Source: Klebsiella pneumoniae (lineage in GTDB: Bacteria > Verrucomicrobiota > Verrucomicrobiia > Limisphaerales > SXTU01). Taken from it: a DNA stretch of 64,000 nucleotides. The notes beneath the pieces were generated by a model. That model made no database searches. It was not told where the DNA came from and saw only the letters and a list, made by a program, of their open reading frames with translations. The number at the start of each line of letters is the position of its first letter. Positions within the stretch are counted from its first letter, which is position 1. Position numbers and translations under genes: made by a program. The stretch lies in assembly GCA_943330855.2 (NCBI GenBank), contig CALQJI020000003.1:1-64000 (forward strand), given 5' to 3'. Positions 43,913-53,261 of this stretch are shown here, in pieces.

Positions 43913-45573
43913 AACCCTTCTCCCAACCCAGACGTATCATCATCGTCGGCGGCGTGGCCGGTGGGGCCTCCGCCGCCGCCAAGGCGCGGCGCGTGGACGA
44001 ACTCGCGGAGATTCACGTCTTCGAGCGCGGCCCCTACATCTCCTTCGCCAACTGTGGCCTGCCCTATTTCATCGCGGGCGAGATTGACGACCGCGCCAAG
44101 CTCATCGTCATGACGCCGGAGAAGTTTTGGGAGCGCTCGCGCGTCCACGCGCACGTCAACCACGAGGTGCGCTCCATCAACCGCGCCGCCAAGACCATCC
44201 AGGTCAAAGGCCCGGACGGCGCGACGCGCGATGTGGCCTACGACAAACTCGTCCTAAGCCAGGGCGCAAAACCCATCGTGCCGCCGCTGCCCGGCGTGGA
44301 CCTGCCGCACGTCTTTACGTTGCGCGACATCCCGGACATGGACCGCATTGCGCGGTTCGTGGACGAGCAAAAACCCAAACGTGCCGTCGTCATCGGTGGG
44401 GGCTTCATCGGCGTGGAGATGGCCGAGGCCTTTCACCATCGCGGCCTGCACGTCACGATGGTGGAGCGCAACCCGCACATCCTGCCGTTGCTGGACCGCG
44501 ACATGGCAACGCATCTGCAAAACCAGATTCGCCGCGCTGACTTTGACTTCAAGCCGCTCTCTCACGCCACGCAGTTCACCCGCGAAGGCGTGGAGTTTGC
44601 CGACGGCAGCCGGCTCGCGGCGGACTTGATTCTCCTAAGCGTCGGCGTGAAGGCCGAGGTGGAGCTTGCGAAGTCGGCCGGGCTGGAGATTGGCGTAACG
44701 GGCGGCGTGAAAACCAATGGCCGCATGGAATCCTCCGACCCCGCCATCTACGCCGTGGGCGACGCCGCCGAGACCATGCACGCACTCACCGGGGCGCGGG
44801 CGCGGATCGCACTGGCCGGCCCGGCGAACCGTCAGGGCCGCATCGTGGGTGCGAACGCAGCGGGCGCGAAACTCACCTACCCCGGCGCGCTCGGCACCTC
44901 CATTGTGCGCGCGCTGCACATGACCGTGGGCTTCACCGGCCTCAACAGCGCACAGGCGGCCAAGGCGGGTTTCAGATTCTTCACCAGCCTGACGCGCGAC
45001 CACAGCCACGCGCATTATTATCCCGGCGCGACTCCCCTGCTGACCAAGCTCGTCATCGAGGAAGGCACGGGGCGCTTGCTCGGCGCGCAGGTGCAGGGCG
45101 AGCGCGGCGTGGACAAGCGCGTGGACGTGTTCGCGACCGCCATCGCTGGCAAGCTGACGGTGGATGATTTGGAGAGCCTTGACCTGGCCTACTCGCCGCC
45201 GTTCGGCTCCGCGAATGACCCGGTGAACACCGCTGGCTTCGTGGCCGGCCACATCGCGCGCGGGGACATTCCAACGGTCGCGCCCGAGACCTGGCAGCCC
45301 GCCGGCGAATTCCTCCTCGATGTGCGTGACCGGGATGAAGTCGCCGAGTTGGGGATGCTGAAGGACGCGGTGAACATTCCACTGGGCGAGTTGCGCGACC
45401 GGCTGGGCGAGTTGCCCCACGACCGACGCATCGTGGCGTATTGCCAGAAAGGCCAGCGGGGCTACCTCGCCACCTGCCTGCTACGAGGACGGGGATTTGA
45501 AAATACCAGCAACCTCCGCGGCGGCTACTTGCAGGCGAAACTAAACGGACTGGCAACCACTGGGTCGGATTGA
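43909..45573 (+). CDS. CoA-disulfide reductase with C-terminal rhodanese domain
   Basis: 554 residues of the CoADR-RHD/NADH-dependent persulfide reductase type. FAD site IIIVGGVAGGASAAAKARR; active-site Cys49 in SFANCGLPYF; NAD(P)H site RAVVIGGGFIGVEMAEAFH; FAD site AIYAVGDAAE. The C-terminal domain (about 465-554) is a rhodanese with Cys in VAYCQKGQRGY. Known homologues reduce CoA persulfide, polysulfide or CoA disulfide. Translation is coupled to the YgaP-like gene (ATGA). Together with the ArsR gene this is a coherent reactive-sulfur operon. It converges on the GH5 gene with 10 bp between. Confidence 0.93.
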   Translation: MKPFSQPRRIIIVGGVAGGASAAAKARRVDELAEIHVFERGPYISFANCGLPYFIAGEIDDRAKLIVMTPEKFWERSRVHAHVNHEVRSINRAAKTIQVKGPDGATRDVAYDKLVLSQGAKPIVPPLPGVDLPHVFTLRDIPDMDRIARFVDEQKPKRAVVIGGGFIGVEMAEAFHHRGLHVTMVERNPHILPLLDRDMATHLQNQIRRADFDFKPLSHATQFTREGVEFADGSRLAADLILLSVGVKAEVELAKSAGLEIGVTGGVKTNGRMESSDPAIYAVGDAAETMHALTGARARIALAGPANRQGRIVGANAAGAKLTYPGALGTSIVRALHMTVGFTGLNSAQAAKAGFRFFTSLTRDHSHAHYYPGATPLLTKLVIEEGTGRLLGAQVQGERGVDKRVDVFATAIAGKLTVDDLESLDLAYSPPFGSANDPVNTAGFVAGHIARGDIPTVAPETWQPAGEFLLDVRDRDEVAELGMLKDAVNIPLGELRDRLGELPHDRRIVAYCQKGQRGYLATCLLRGRGFENTSNLRGGYLQAKLNGLATTGSD

Positions 45574-45583
45574 GCCGGGTGGC

Positions 45584-47266
45584 TCATCGCAGCTTCTTCA
45601 GCTCGAACTGCTCCCCCGCCAGCGCGCGCTTCACGAACGCGCCCCAGAACGGCGTCGGCGTGTAGTCCCAGCCGGTAATCATCACGGGCGTGGCGGCGGG
45701 GTGGAAGGAGAACGCGGTCCAATGGAGGCGGTGCTTCTGGATGAAGCCCAGCATGTCCGGCACCCACGTGTAAGGGTCTTCCTGCGCGGACGCCGGGATG
45801 AAATCCATCTTCTTGATGTCCGCGCCGACCTCGCCGACGAGGATGGGATGGCGCTCGGCGATGACGAGCACCTTCTCCTGCCAGCCGCGTTTCCACGGGT
45901 AGATGTGCGTGGTATAGAGGAGGCCGCGCCCGGTGGTGTCCTTCAGCTCGAAGCCGCGCGCGATGCCCGAGAGGTCGTAGGCCCAGTCCAGCCCGCCGGC
46001 CACGACGAGGTTCCGCGCGCCGGTGCTGCGCACGGCATCCACGAGCGCCTGCATGCCGATGGCTTGAAAGCCCTTGCCGCCCTTCGCCTTCTCCTCCGGC
46101 GTGAGGAAGGCGTCCTCGTCCGCCGGCCCTTTCTTCTCCAGCACGTAACCGCCGTCGCGCCAGACTTCCCACGACGTGCCGTGCGGCTCGTTGAAGAGGT
46201 CGAAGAGCACCGCCGGGTGGTCCTTGAAGCGCGTCGCCGCGTCCTTCCAAAACTCCGCGTGTTCGGCGCGGGGCGCGCGGAAGCGATGCAGGTCCAGCAG
46301 CACATACGCGCTGCGATTGGCGACGAGCGTGACCGCCGCGTCCACCAGCTCGCGATACGCCGCGCCGCCGTCCTTCTGGCCCGCCGCGCGGCCGAACCAA
46401 TACTCCTCCTTCACCGGCAGCCGGATGAGGTTCGCCTTCCAGTCGTCCACGGCGACCAGCACGGACCTGAGCACCTGGTCGCCCTTCACGAGGAACTCCA
46501 GGCTGACGACGTTGACGCCTTGCAGCCACACGGGCTTGCCGGCGGGGCTGAGCACCTGGTTGCCCACGACGTGCAGTTGCGCCGGCCACTTCGCGCGGTT
46601 TGGCTGTTCCGGCGCGACTTGAGCCAGCTTATCCGCTGCCGCCGCTGCTTGGGCGGAGGCCAGCAACGCCACGGCGTCGGTCGGCTTCAGCACGATGTCA
46701 TCGAGGTCGAACGTGCCGGCCTCGACCTGAAACAACACCGGCATGAACTCCAGCGTCCGCGCGCCTTCGGGCACGATAAACTTCGCACTGCGCGCAACCC
46801 AGCCGTCCGTGCTCTTCCGCGTGTTCGGTGCGGACGGTGCGCCGGTGAGCTTGGTGCCCGCCGCGTCCTTGAACTCCATCAGGATGCGCGCATCGAACCA
46901 CGCTTGCTTGCCCAGTTTCAGCCCGGTCACGCGCTGCCGCCACGTCAGTTCGAGCGCCGTCACGCCGGTGGGAATTGTCACCGGCTGATAGAGCAGGACC
47001 GTCTCGCCCGGCTGACTGGAGGCGAGCCGCAGGAAGTGATTGCCGCCTTCCTTCTGCCAGCTCACGCCGCCCTTCGCCCGCTCCCAGCCATCCGGCCAAG
47101 CGTCGGAATTCTTGTCGGTCTCGAAGCCGCCGTTGGGGACGAGCGAGCCAGGTGCGTCCGCAGCGCGTGCGGTGGAGGGGAGGAGAAGCAGCAAGGCGGC
47201 GAGCCAGGCCAGGACGCAAGGCCAGGCTGTGAGGCCGCGACGTGCGCTGGCTCCCTCTCCCTTCAT
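45584..47266 (-). CDS. Exported glycoside hydrolase family 5-like enzyme
   Basis: 560 residues from ATG 47266. A signal peptide ([19 protein letters not shown]) is followed by a carbohydrate-binding-like beta-sandwich (about 40-190, [20 protein letters not shown]). The (beta/alpha)8 GH5 domain has [10 protein letters not shown], the acid/base Glu in [12 protein letters not shown] (about residue 359) and the nucleophile Glu in ILVGEVGAD (about 480). Length and motifs suit endoglucanase or mannanase activity; substrate not fixed. The start codon and first residues MKGEGAS lie inside a dispersed CT-rich repeat, so transcription and translation signals may be repeat-derived. Last gene of a secreted-enzyme cluster. 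Confidence 0.85.
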   Translation of the reverse strand: MKGEGASARRGLTAWPCVLAWLAALLLLLPSTARAADAPGSLVPNGGFETDKNSDAWPDGWERAKGGVSWQKEGGNHFLRLASSQPGETVLLYQPVTIPTGVTALELTWRQRVTGLKLGKQAWFDARILMEFKDAAGTKLTGAPSAPNTRKSTDGWVARSAKFIVPEGARTLEFMPVLFQVEAGTFDLDDIVLKPTDAVALLASAQAAAAADKLAQVAPEQPNRAKWPAQLHVVGNQVLSPAGKPVWLQGVNVVSLEFLVKGDQVLRSVLVAVDDWKANLIRLPVKEEYWFGRAAGQKDGGAAYRELVDAAVTLVANRSAYVLLDLHRFRAPRAEHAEFWKDAATRFKDHPAVLFDLFNEPHGTSWEVWRDGGYVLEKKGPADEDAFLTPEEKAKGGKGFQAIGMQALVDAVRSTGARNLVVAGGLDWAYDLSGIARGFELKDTTGRGLLYTTHIYPWKRGWQEKVLVIAERHPILVGEVGADIKKMDFIPASAQEDPYTWVPDMLGFIQKHRLHWTAFSFHPAATPVMITGWDYTPTPFWGAFVKRALAGEQFELKKLR

Positions 47267-47375
47267 CGGATGAGGGGAGCGGGCCGGGGTGAGGGGTTGC
47301 GTGCGTCGGCGTTGGTGGCCCACCCCTCATCCGGCCTGCGGCCACCTTCTCCCCTCCTCCGAGGAAGGGAGAAGG
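47251..47375. repeat. CT-rich dispersed repeat, copy B
   Basis: About 125 bp closely matching 14237-14365. It lies in the gap between the GH5 gene and the FAD oxidoreductase gene, and overlaps the GH5 start. Confidence 0.75.
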
Positions 47376-47452
47376 CGCGCGCCGTCGCGTTTGGTTGGCA
47401 GGCTACCGACTGGCATCGGAAGCTGGTGGCAGGGGTTTCGCAGTTCATATCG

Positions 47453-49738
47453 CTATTCTCCCAGCCACACCCAGCGCGCGCCGTCGATCGCCACGCGGCC
47501 GTCGGTGCTGCCGTTGCTGAGTTCGAGGAAGCCGCTGTCGCCAGCCTTGAACGTAAACTCGCCGAGCGTCACGAAGTTGAAGGGCGTGGTTTCCTTGCGT
47601 TGGTCCACGGTGAGCTTCGCCGTGCCGCTGGCGTGGCGGATAGTGATGGGCGTGTTCGTGGCTTGCGCCTTCGCGGGGCGGAAGCCGAGGCAGACCAGGT
47701 AACGACCCGCGCGCGGGAGCGTGGGCTGGAAGCGGGCGCGCGCCGGCGCAACCTTGCCGCGCACCACTTGGTCGCGATGGATGCCGGGGCCGTGGAAGAC
47801 ATCCGAGTAGCGCAGCGGCAGGCCGACGATGTAGTCGGGGAACGTGCCGTTCCAGCGGCCCGCGAGGTCGGCGTCGAAGTCGTCCAGTGTCACGTCGCGC
47901 GCGGCGGCGGTGCCGACGGGGACTTCGGCGGTGAGCAAGCGGCGGCGACCCGAGGCATCCGTGACGAGGAGGCTGACGGAGTAAGTCTTGTCGAGGTCGA
48001 AGGTCTGCACGACGCGCTCGCCCTCGGCGGAGACCTTCCCGCTGCCGGTGAAGTCCCAGACGATTTGCTTCAGCGGCTCCTTGTTGAGCGCGCTGGTGAC
48101 GGCCTTGAAGATGACCTTCTCGCCGGGCTTCGGGTGCGTCGGGGTGAAGGTGAGTTTCAACTGCGGCTGATACCCGGCGTCGAGGACCGCGCCTTCCTTG
48201 AGCAGGAGTTCGCGGAGCTGCTTCGTGTCCACCTTCTGCACGGAGGACTTGGCCGCGAGCGCGAGATGCGCGGCGTCGCCCGCCGCGTGGCCGAGCATCA
48301 TGTAAACCGGCTCCATCCGCAGCGAGCAGTAGGCGACGTGCGTGGCGGAGAGGCAGACGGGCACGAGGAGATTCTCGACGTCGGGCGGCACGAGGCTGCG
48401 GTAGGGGATGTCGTAGTTGTTGCACGCGACGTGCCGCGTGTGCTCCGGCACGAGGCGGCCGTTTTCGCGGAGGTGCTGCACGACGTGGCAGTCAATCCCG
48501 TAGCTGCCGGTCGCGATGCCGTCGGGCTTCCAGCGGTCCTGCGTGAGGTCCTGCTCGCGCAAAACATAACGCCCGACCATGCGGCGGCCCTCGCGGACGT
48601 AGAGCTGGAAGGGCCAGTGGCCGTTGTCGGCGAACTCATCCTTCGGCAAGCCCCAGGTGCGCGCCTCGGTGCGGAAGGCCTCGGGCAGCTCCGGGTCGTT
48701 TTGGAGGTAGTAGAGGCGGCTCTGGAAGTTGTCGCGGATGCGAGCGGCGATGCGTTCGCGCGTGGCCCAGTCACCGTCGGCGTAGCCCTCGCTGTTGCCG
48801 GGGGAGTCGGCCCAGTTCGCGTCGTATTTACCGTTGGGATGCGCCTTGTCGGTCGTGGTGAAGAAGCTGCCGAAGCCCGTGGCCTTGCCTTCCTTCACGC
48901 GCTTGCCGTCGGTGGGGATGAAGGGCGACGGGTCGTAATGCTCGGGCTTGGGGAAGAGCACGCGGTTGACCGTGTTCGAGGTGACGGAGGCCCGGTAGTT
49001 GTAAGCCTGCGTGCGGTGGTCGCCGAGGCCGCGCTGCTCCATCGGCCCCATGCTCACGCCCGCGAGCTGCTCGCCGAACTCCGCCCGCGCCTCGCGCCCG
49101 ACGCGATACGGCACGCGCGCGCCGGCCATCACGTCGCCCTCGTAGCTGGCGTCAATGAACACGTCGCCGGTGAAGGTGCGCGTGGACTTGGTCGCGAGGT
49201 CGTCCACCACGAGCGAAGTGACGCGGCTGCCCGGCGTCGAGCGGTCGCCGTTCGTCGTGACGGAGCGATAGCGGTGGCGCTTCCAGACGGTGACGCGCGG
49301 CTGCTCCTTGAGCATCTGCTCGAAGATGAGTTCCGCGACGTGCGGCTCGAAGGTCGCACCGTTGCGACAGGCTTTGAATTCCTTGGAGTCCGCGCCGTAT
49401 TTGTCGGCGTAGAACTTCACGATGCGCTTGAAGAAGTCATCCGCCAGCCCGCCGACGGTCTTGCGGTCGCCCATGTCGCTCGCCACCAACCCGCCGCTCA
49501 CCACGCCGCCGACGTGCGCGTTGAGGTCCACGAGCGCGACCGTGTGCCCCTGCCGTGCAACGGCGATGGCGGCCATGACGCCGGCGGGCGTGCCGCCGTA
49601 GACGATGACTTCACGCCGGACCACCGCGTCCGCCGCCGGAGCCTGCGCGGTGGTGACGAGTGGAAGCGCGAGCCAGAGCAGGGCAAGGGCGGTTGAGAGC
49701 ATTGGGCGGGAGCGTTGCGAGGCGGAGGGCGGTTTCAT
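47453..49738 (-). CDS. Exported FAD-dependent oxidoreductase with golvesin-like C-terminus
   Basis: 761 residues. A signal peptide (MLSTALALLWLALPLVTTAQA) leads the FAD_oxidored domain, which has REVIVYGGTPAGVMAAIAVARQGHTVALVD (dinucleotide fold), HVGGVVSGGL and FIDASYEGDVMAGARVPYRVGRE, a hallmark of the 'xanthan lyase-annotated' family. Residues about 530-610 form a PKD-like strand region and about 620-761 a golvesin/xanthan-lyase C-terminal domain (RAGRYLVCLGFRPA, TPFNFVTLGEFTFKAGDSGFLELSNG). Reaction unknown; likely oxidises sugars or sugar-linked substrates outside the membrane. It begins 8 bp after its paralogue. Confidence 0.87.
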   Translation of the reverse strand: MKPPSASQRSRPMLSTALALLWLALPLVTTAQAPAADAVVRREVIVYGGTPAGVMAAIAVARQGHTVALVDLNAHVGGVVSGGLVASDMGDRKTVGGLADDFFKRIVKFYADKYGADSKEFKACRNGATFEPHVAELIFEQMLKEQPRVTVWKRHRYRSVTTNGDRSTPGSRVTSLVVDDLATKSTRTFTGDVFIDASYEGDVMAGARVPYRVGREARAEFGEQLAGVSMGPMEQRGLGDHRTQAYNYRASVTSNTVNRVLFPKPEHYDPSPFIPTDGKRVKEGKATGFGSFFTTTDKAHPNGKYDANWADSPGNSEGYADGDWATRERIAARIRDNFQSRLYYLQNDPELPEAFRTEARTWGLPKDEFADNGHWPFQLYVREGRRMVGRYVLREQDLTQDRWKPDGIATGSYGIDCHVVQHLRENGRLVPEHTRHVACNNYDIPYRSLVPPDVENLLVPVCLSATHVAYCSLRMEPVYMMLGHAAGDAAHLALAAKSSVQKVDTKQLRELLLKEGAVLDAGYQPQLKLTFTPTHPKPGEKVIFKAVTSALNKEPLKQIVWDFTGSGKVSAEGERVVQTFDLDKTYSVSLLVTDASGRRRLLTAEVPVGTAAARDVTLDDFDADLAGRWNGTFPDYIVGLPLRYSDVFHGPGIHRDQVVRGKVAPARARFQPTLPRAGRYLVCLGFRPAKAQATNTPITIRHASGTAKLTVDQRKETTPFNFVTLGEFTFKAGDSGFLELSNGSTDGRVAIDGARWVWLGE

Positions 49739-49746
49739 GGCGGTGG

Positions 49747-51615
49747 CTATTCAACGGCTTGGACAAAGTTGTGGATGACGGTGCGAACGTTTTCCCCGCC
49801 GCACTTGCCGTCAGTGGTCGCCCGCCCCTGCCAGTAGGTGGTGGAGCGGAGAACCTTGTGCTTGATGAGCACTTGCAGGCTCCCGGTGGCGGTGGTCGCG
49901 GGTTCAAAATGACGCGCCATGTTGAGTAGCATCGTCGCGACTCGTGCGCCGTCGCACAGTCTGCCCTTGATGGCGTTGGCCAGCCAGTAGTCCGGCGCGT
50001 CCACGATTTTCTTCGCCACGAGCGCCTTCACGTCGGCGACGAACGGGTCGGCGGGGGTTGGCGGGGCGGGAGCGGGCGGGACCGGGTTTGCCGTGACTGG
50101 CTGGGCGGAGTCGAGCACGGCCCCTTCCTTGCGGAGCAACGCGCGGAGCTGTTGCACGTTCACCTTCTGCACCGTCGTCTGGTCCGCGATGGCGAGGTGC
50201 GCCGCGTCGCCCGCTGCGTGGCCGAGCATCATGTAAGTCGGCTCCATGCGCAGCGAACAGTAGGCGACGTGCGTGGCGGAAAGGCCGACGGGCACGAGTA
50301 GGTTGGGCAATTCGCGCGGGGTGAGGCTGGCGTAGGGAATGTCGTAGGGCTTCACCATGATGTGGGGCGTGCGGTCGAGGGCGAGCTTGCCGTTGAGCGT
50401 GAGGATTTGCACGACGTGGCAATCCACGCCGTAGCTGCCCGCGCAGACGCCGTCGGGCTTGCTGCGGTTCTCCGTGAGGTCGCTCTCGCGCAACACATAG
50501 CTGCCCACCATCCGACGCGCTTCGCGGACGTAGAGCTGGAAGGGAAAGTGGCCGTTGTCCACGAACTCATCCTTCGGCAAACCCCACTGCTGCGCGCTGG
50601 CGTGGAAGGCGGCGGGCAGCTCCGGGTCGTTCTGCAACCAGTAGAGCAGGCTGAGGAAGTAGTCGCGATGCCGCGCCTCAATCTGCGCGCGCGTCGCCCA
50701 GTCGCCCTCGGGATAACCGGCGCTGCCGCCCGCGAGGTCGCACCAGTTGGCGTCGTGCTTGCCCGTCGGGCCCGGCCTGCTGATGAAGAGGTCGGCGAAG
50801 GTTTTGATCTTCCCGATCGCGAGACGCGGGCCGAACTTCTTCCGCCACGGCTCCGGGTCGTAATTCCCAGGCTTCGGAAACAACACGCGGTTCGTGCTAA
50901 CCCCAGTGAGGGTAACGCGGTAGTTGTAGGCCATCACGCCCTGGTCGGCCTTGCCTTTGTCCGGCCCCACGCTGATGCCAGCGAGCGTCTCACCGAACTC
51001 CGCCGTGCTCTCGCGCCCGACGCGATACGGCACCTTCGCCCCCGCCATCAAGTCGCCCTCGTAGCTCGCATCAATGAACATGTCGCCGGTGAACGTCCGC
51101 GTGGTTTTGCCGGCTAGATCGTCCACGACCAGCGCCGTGATGCGGCCTCCCTCGACGGTCACGGAGCGATAGCGGTGGCGCTTCCACACCGTGACGCGCG
51201 GTTGTTCCGCGAGCATCTGGTCGAACACCAGCTCCGCGACGCGCGGCTCGAACTTCCGCCAGTTCTTGCACGCCGCGAACTGCGGCGAGTCCGGCCCGAA
51301 CTTGTCTGCGTAATGCTGCACGGCGCGTTCGAGGAACTCTTTCGCGAGCCCGCCCACGGTCTTGCGGTCGCCGATGTCGGTGTTGACAAGCCCGCCGCTA
51401 ATCATGCCGCCGACGTGATTGTTGAGGTCAATGAGCGCAACCGTGTGGCCGTGCCGCGCCGCCGCGACGGCCGCCATCACGCCCCCCGGCGTGCCGCCAT
51501 AGACAATGACCTCGCGCCGGACGGCGTCCGCCGCCGGAGTTTGCGCGGAGCAAACGAGCGGGAGCACCAACCAGACAAGCGCGCAGGCGGTCGGGAGGAA
51601 CGAGGGCGGTTTCAT
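49747..51615 (-). CDS. Exported FAD-dependent oxidoreductase (paralogue with a different C-terminus)
   Basis: 622 residues from ATG 51615. Signal peptide (ALVWLVLPLVCSAQ) and FAD domain are nearly parallel to the downstream paralogue (REVIVYGGTPGGVMAAVAAARHGHTVALID, FIDASYEGDLMAGAKVPYRVGRE, CSLRMEPTYMMLGHAAGDAAH). After about residue 500 the two diverge: this protein has a Pro linker (NPVPPAPAPPTPADPF) and a module of about 100 residues (VADVKALVAKKIVDAPDYW..., TYWQGRATTDGKCGGENVR), in place of the golvesin-like domain. Substrate unknown. The 400-bp gap upstream holds strong hairpins. Confidence 0.87.
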   Translation of the reverse strand: MKPPSFLPTACALVWLVLPLVCSAQTPAADAVRREVIVYGGTPGGVMAAVAAARHGHTVALIDLNNHVGGMISGGLVNTDIGDRKTVGGLAKEFLERAVQHYADKFGPDSPQFAACKNWRKFEPRVAELVFDQMLAEQPRVTVWKRHRYRSVTVEGGRITALVVDDLAGKTTRTFTGDMFIDASYEGDLMAGAKVPYRVGRESTAEFGETLAGISVGPDKGKADQGVMAYNYRVTLTGVSTNRVLFPKPGNYDPEPWRKKFGPRLAIGKIKTFADLFISRPGPTGKHDANWCDLAGGSAGYPEGDWATRAQIEARHRDYFLSLLYWLQNDPELPAAFHASAQQWGLPKDEFVDNGHFPFQLYVREARRMVGSYVLRESDLTENRSKPDGVCAGSYGVDCHVVQILTLNGKLALDRTPHIMVKPYDIPYASLTPRELPNLLVPVGLSATHVAYCSLRMEPTYMMLGHAAGDAAHLAIADQTTVQKVNVQQLRALLRKEGAVLDSAQPVTANPVPPAPAPPTPADPFVADVKALVAKKIVDAPDYWLANAIKGRLCDGARVATMLLNMARHFEPATTATGSLQVLIKHKVLRSTTYWQGRATTDGKCGGENVRTVIHNFVQAVE

Positions 51616-51776
51616 GCGGGGTGATTGGTAGCAAGACGCACGGGTTGTCACAAGCAGCACGCGGGAACGCCGAGGCGCAACTTGGCACCCGCACCAAGAT
51701 AGGTGAACCACTTCTCCCCACGACGCAGGAGTGGGGAGAGAACCAACGGCCCGCCAACTGCCGCGATTTCGGCCCC

Positions 51777-51829
51777 TGAACCTCCCGGCTGTAAGTCCTT
51801 GGAAATCAAGGTGGGTGCCGGGAGGTTCA
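51777..51829. repeat. Two-part perfect hairpin
   Basis: Outer arms TGAACCTCCCGGC (51777-51789) and its complement (51817-51829) are perfect, 13 bp. Inside, CCTTG...CAAGG forms a second stem. It lies in the gap 51616-52015, where no gene is seen. Confidence 0.7.
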
Positions 51830-51890
51830 TGCGTAGGGCTGGGGAGAGGGGAGCCTTGATAACGCAGTGGTAACGCCCCCCTCTCCCCGG

Positions 51891-51919
51891 CCCTCTCCTC
51901 CATTCGATGGAGGAGAGGG
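51891..51919. repeat. Perfect 13-bp hairpin of the CT-rich family
   Basis: CCCTCTCCTCCAT and ATGGAGGAGAGGG around TCG. Neighbouring GGGGAGAGGGG/CCCCCTCTCCCC segments form a second stem at about 51841-51890. Together they may attenuate transcription within the secreted-enzyme cluster. Confidence 0.7.
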
Positions 51920-52015
51920 AGCTGACGTGCTTCTTCGGATGGTGCGGGGATCAAGTTGCGCCCGAACGCCGGGGCAAAGGCAATGCTGGAGCCACGGCTG
52001 CGCTTCGGCTGCGGA

Positions 52016-53212
52016 CTACTCCAGCTTGCCAAACATAATGCGCTCCTTGCGGCTCGCGTCGGTGTCGCCCTGCGTGGTGGTGAGGTAGATGGTGCCCTCG
52101 TATTCGCGGAAGGTCGGATACTGAAACGACTTCACGGTCTCGAAACGATACTTGCGCTCCCAGGCCACGCCGTCGCGCGAGACGTCGAGGTTGAACACCG
52201 ATCGGCTCACGCCCGCGATGCGCGTGCGCTCTTGCCAGCCGAGGTAATAGACCGCGCCGAACCGGTCGAAGGTCGGGCGCGACGCCGCGCCGTTCGTGAC
52301 GAAGCTGCGGTGCTCGCCCGGGGTCCAGCGCACGCCGTCGCGGCTGGTGGTGAAGGTGTAGTTCTGATTGCCCGCCTCTTGTCGGCAGATGGCCAGCCAA
52401 GTGCCGTCGGGCAGGCGGTTCACGGCGGGCTCGGTGAGCTTGAGCGCGGCCGGCTCGTTGAAGTGGCCGACGAGCTCGAAGGTGTCCATCGCCGCGTTCA
52501 ACGTGGCGAGCGCGTTCTGCCCGGCGGCGTAGTTGTTGATGCCCGCGTAGTGCTTCCCATCGAACACCTTGATGGGGTCGAAGATGTAAATGCCGTAATC
52601 CTTCGGCTCGCGCGCGAAGCCGTGCTTCACCGCGTCCTCATAAAACGGCTTCGGCTGCATGGGGAACGTGCCGGCGCTGGTCTTAAGCTGCGCGCGGTGA
52701 ATGCTGTCGGCGAACGCGCCGCGCTCCAAATCGAAGTCGCGGAACCAAACTTGCGACTGCCGTTTGCCTGGCTCCTCGCTGGTGAAGAAGCAGCGCAACG
52801 TGCGCGCGTCCTTGCGCAGGATGCGCGGCACGAAGCACGCGCCCGGCGACAGCGTCTCGTGCGCGAAGACTTGCTCGCCCTTCGCCACCAGCAGGCGCTG
52901 CTCGACCGCCAGGGTTTTCACGTTCACCACCGAGAGCGTCGCGTAGATGTAGGGCCAGGACGGGGCTTCGCCCGCCTTCACGTCGTTCGCCTCGGCCACG
53001 ATGTAGGCGCGGCCATTCACGATGGCCATCTCGGCGTCGTGCGCGCCCTTCACCTCCGGCGCGGAGACATTCACCAAGCCAGCCAGCACGCGGTCGCCGG
53101 CGGCTTTGGCGTTCCAGTCGAGCGGCAGCAGTGGCGGGGCGGCGTGGAGGGATTGGCCGCAGACAACGGAATAAAGCGCCAGGACAAAGGCGACGCACAG
53201 GAATCGTTTCAT
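52016..53212 (-). CDS. Exported sialidase/BNR-like protein
   Basis: 398 residues with a signal peptide (MKRFLCVAFVLALYSVVCGQ). Repeated Trp-containing blades (VWFRDFDLERGAF, SRDGVRWTPGEHRSF, VSRDGVAWERKYRF) and FRIP-like or Asp-box-like positions (TSRDGVRW, VSRDGVAW) indicate a six-bladed sialidase-type propeller. The catalytic Tyr-Glu pair is not identified with certainty, so enzymatic action on sialosides or other glycosides is a guess. It follows the phosphodiesterase gene by 49 bp and precedes the two FAD oxidoreductases. Confidence 0.68.
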   Translation of the reverse strand: MKRFLCVAFVLALYSVVCGQSLHAAPPLLPLDWNAKAAGDRVLAGLVNVSAPEVKGAHDAEMAIVNGRAYIVAEANDVKAGEAPSWPYIYATLSVVNVKTLAVEQRLLVAKGEQVFAHETLSPGACFVPRILRKDARTLRCFFTSEEPGKRQSQVWFRDFDLERGAFADSIHRAQLKTSAGTFPMQPKPFYEDAVKHGFAREPKDYGIYIFDPIKVFDGKHYAGINNYAAGQNALATLNAAMDTFELVGHFNEPAALKLTEPAVNRLPDGTWLAICRQEAGNQNYTFTTSRDGVRWTPGEHRSFVTNGAASRPTFDRFGAVYYLGWQERTRIAGVSRSVFNLDVSRDGVAWERKYRFETVKSFQYPTFREYEGTIYLTTTQGDTDASRKERIMFGKLE

Positions 53213-53261
53213 GGAGCGAATGGGTTTCCGGGGTGGCTCGCTTCGCCGCGTGGGGATGAAC

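Noticed and set aside
45701-49696. 1,331-codon plus-strand frame opposite the GH5 and FAD oxidoreductase genes
   Set aside because: Spans two convincing minus-strand genes and their gap, low-complexity shadow with no recognisable domain.
51777-51829. Integron attC-like site
   Set aside because: The hairpin lacks recognisable RYYYAAC/GTTRRRY boxes and no integrase or cassette series is nearby.
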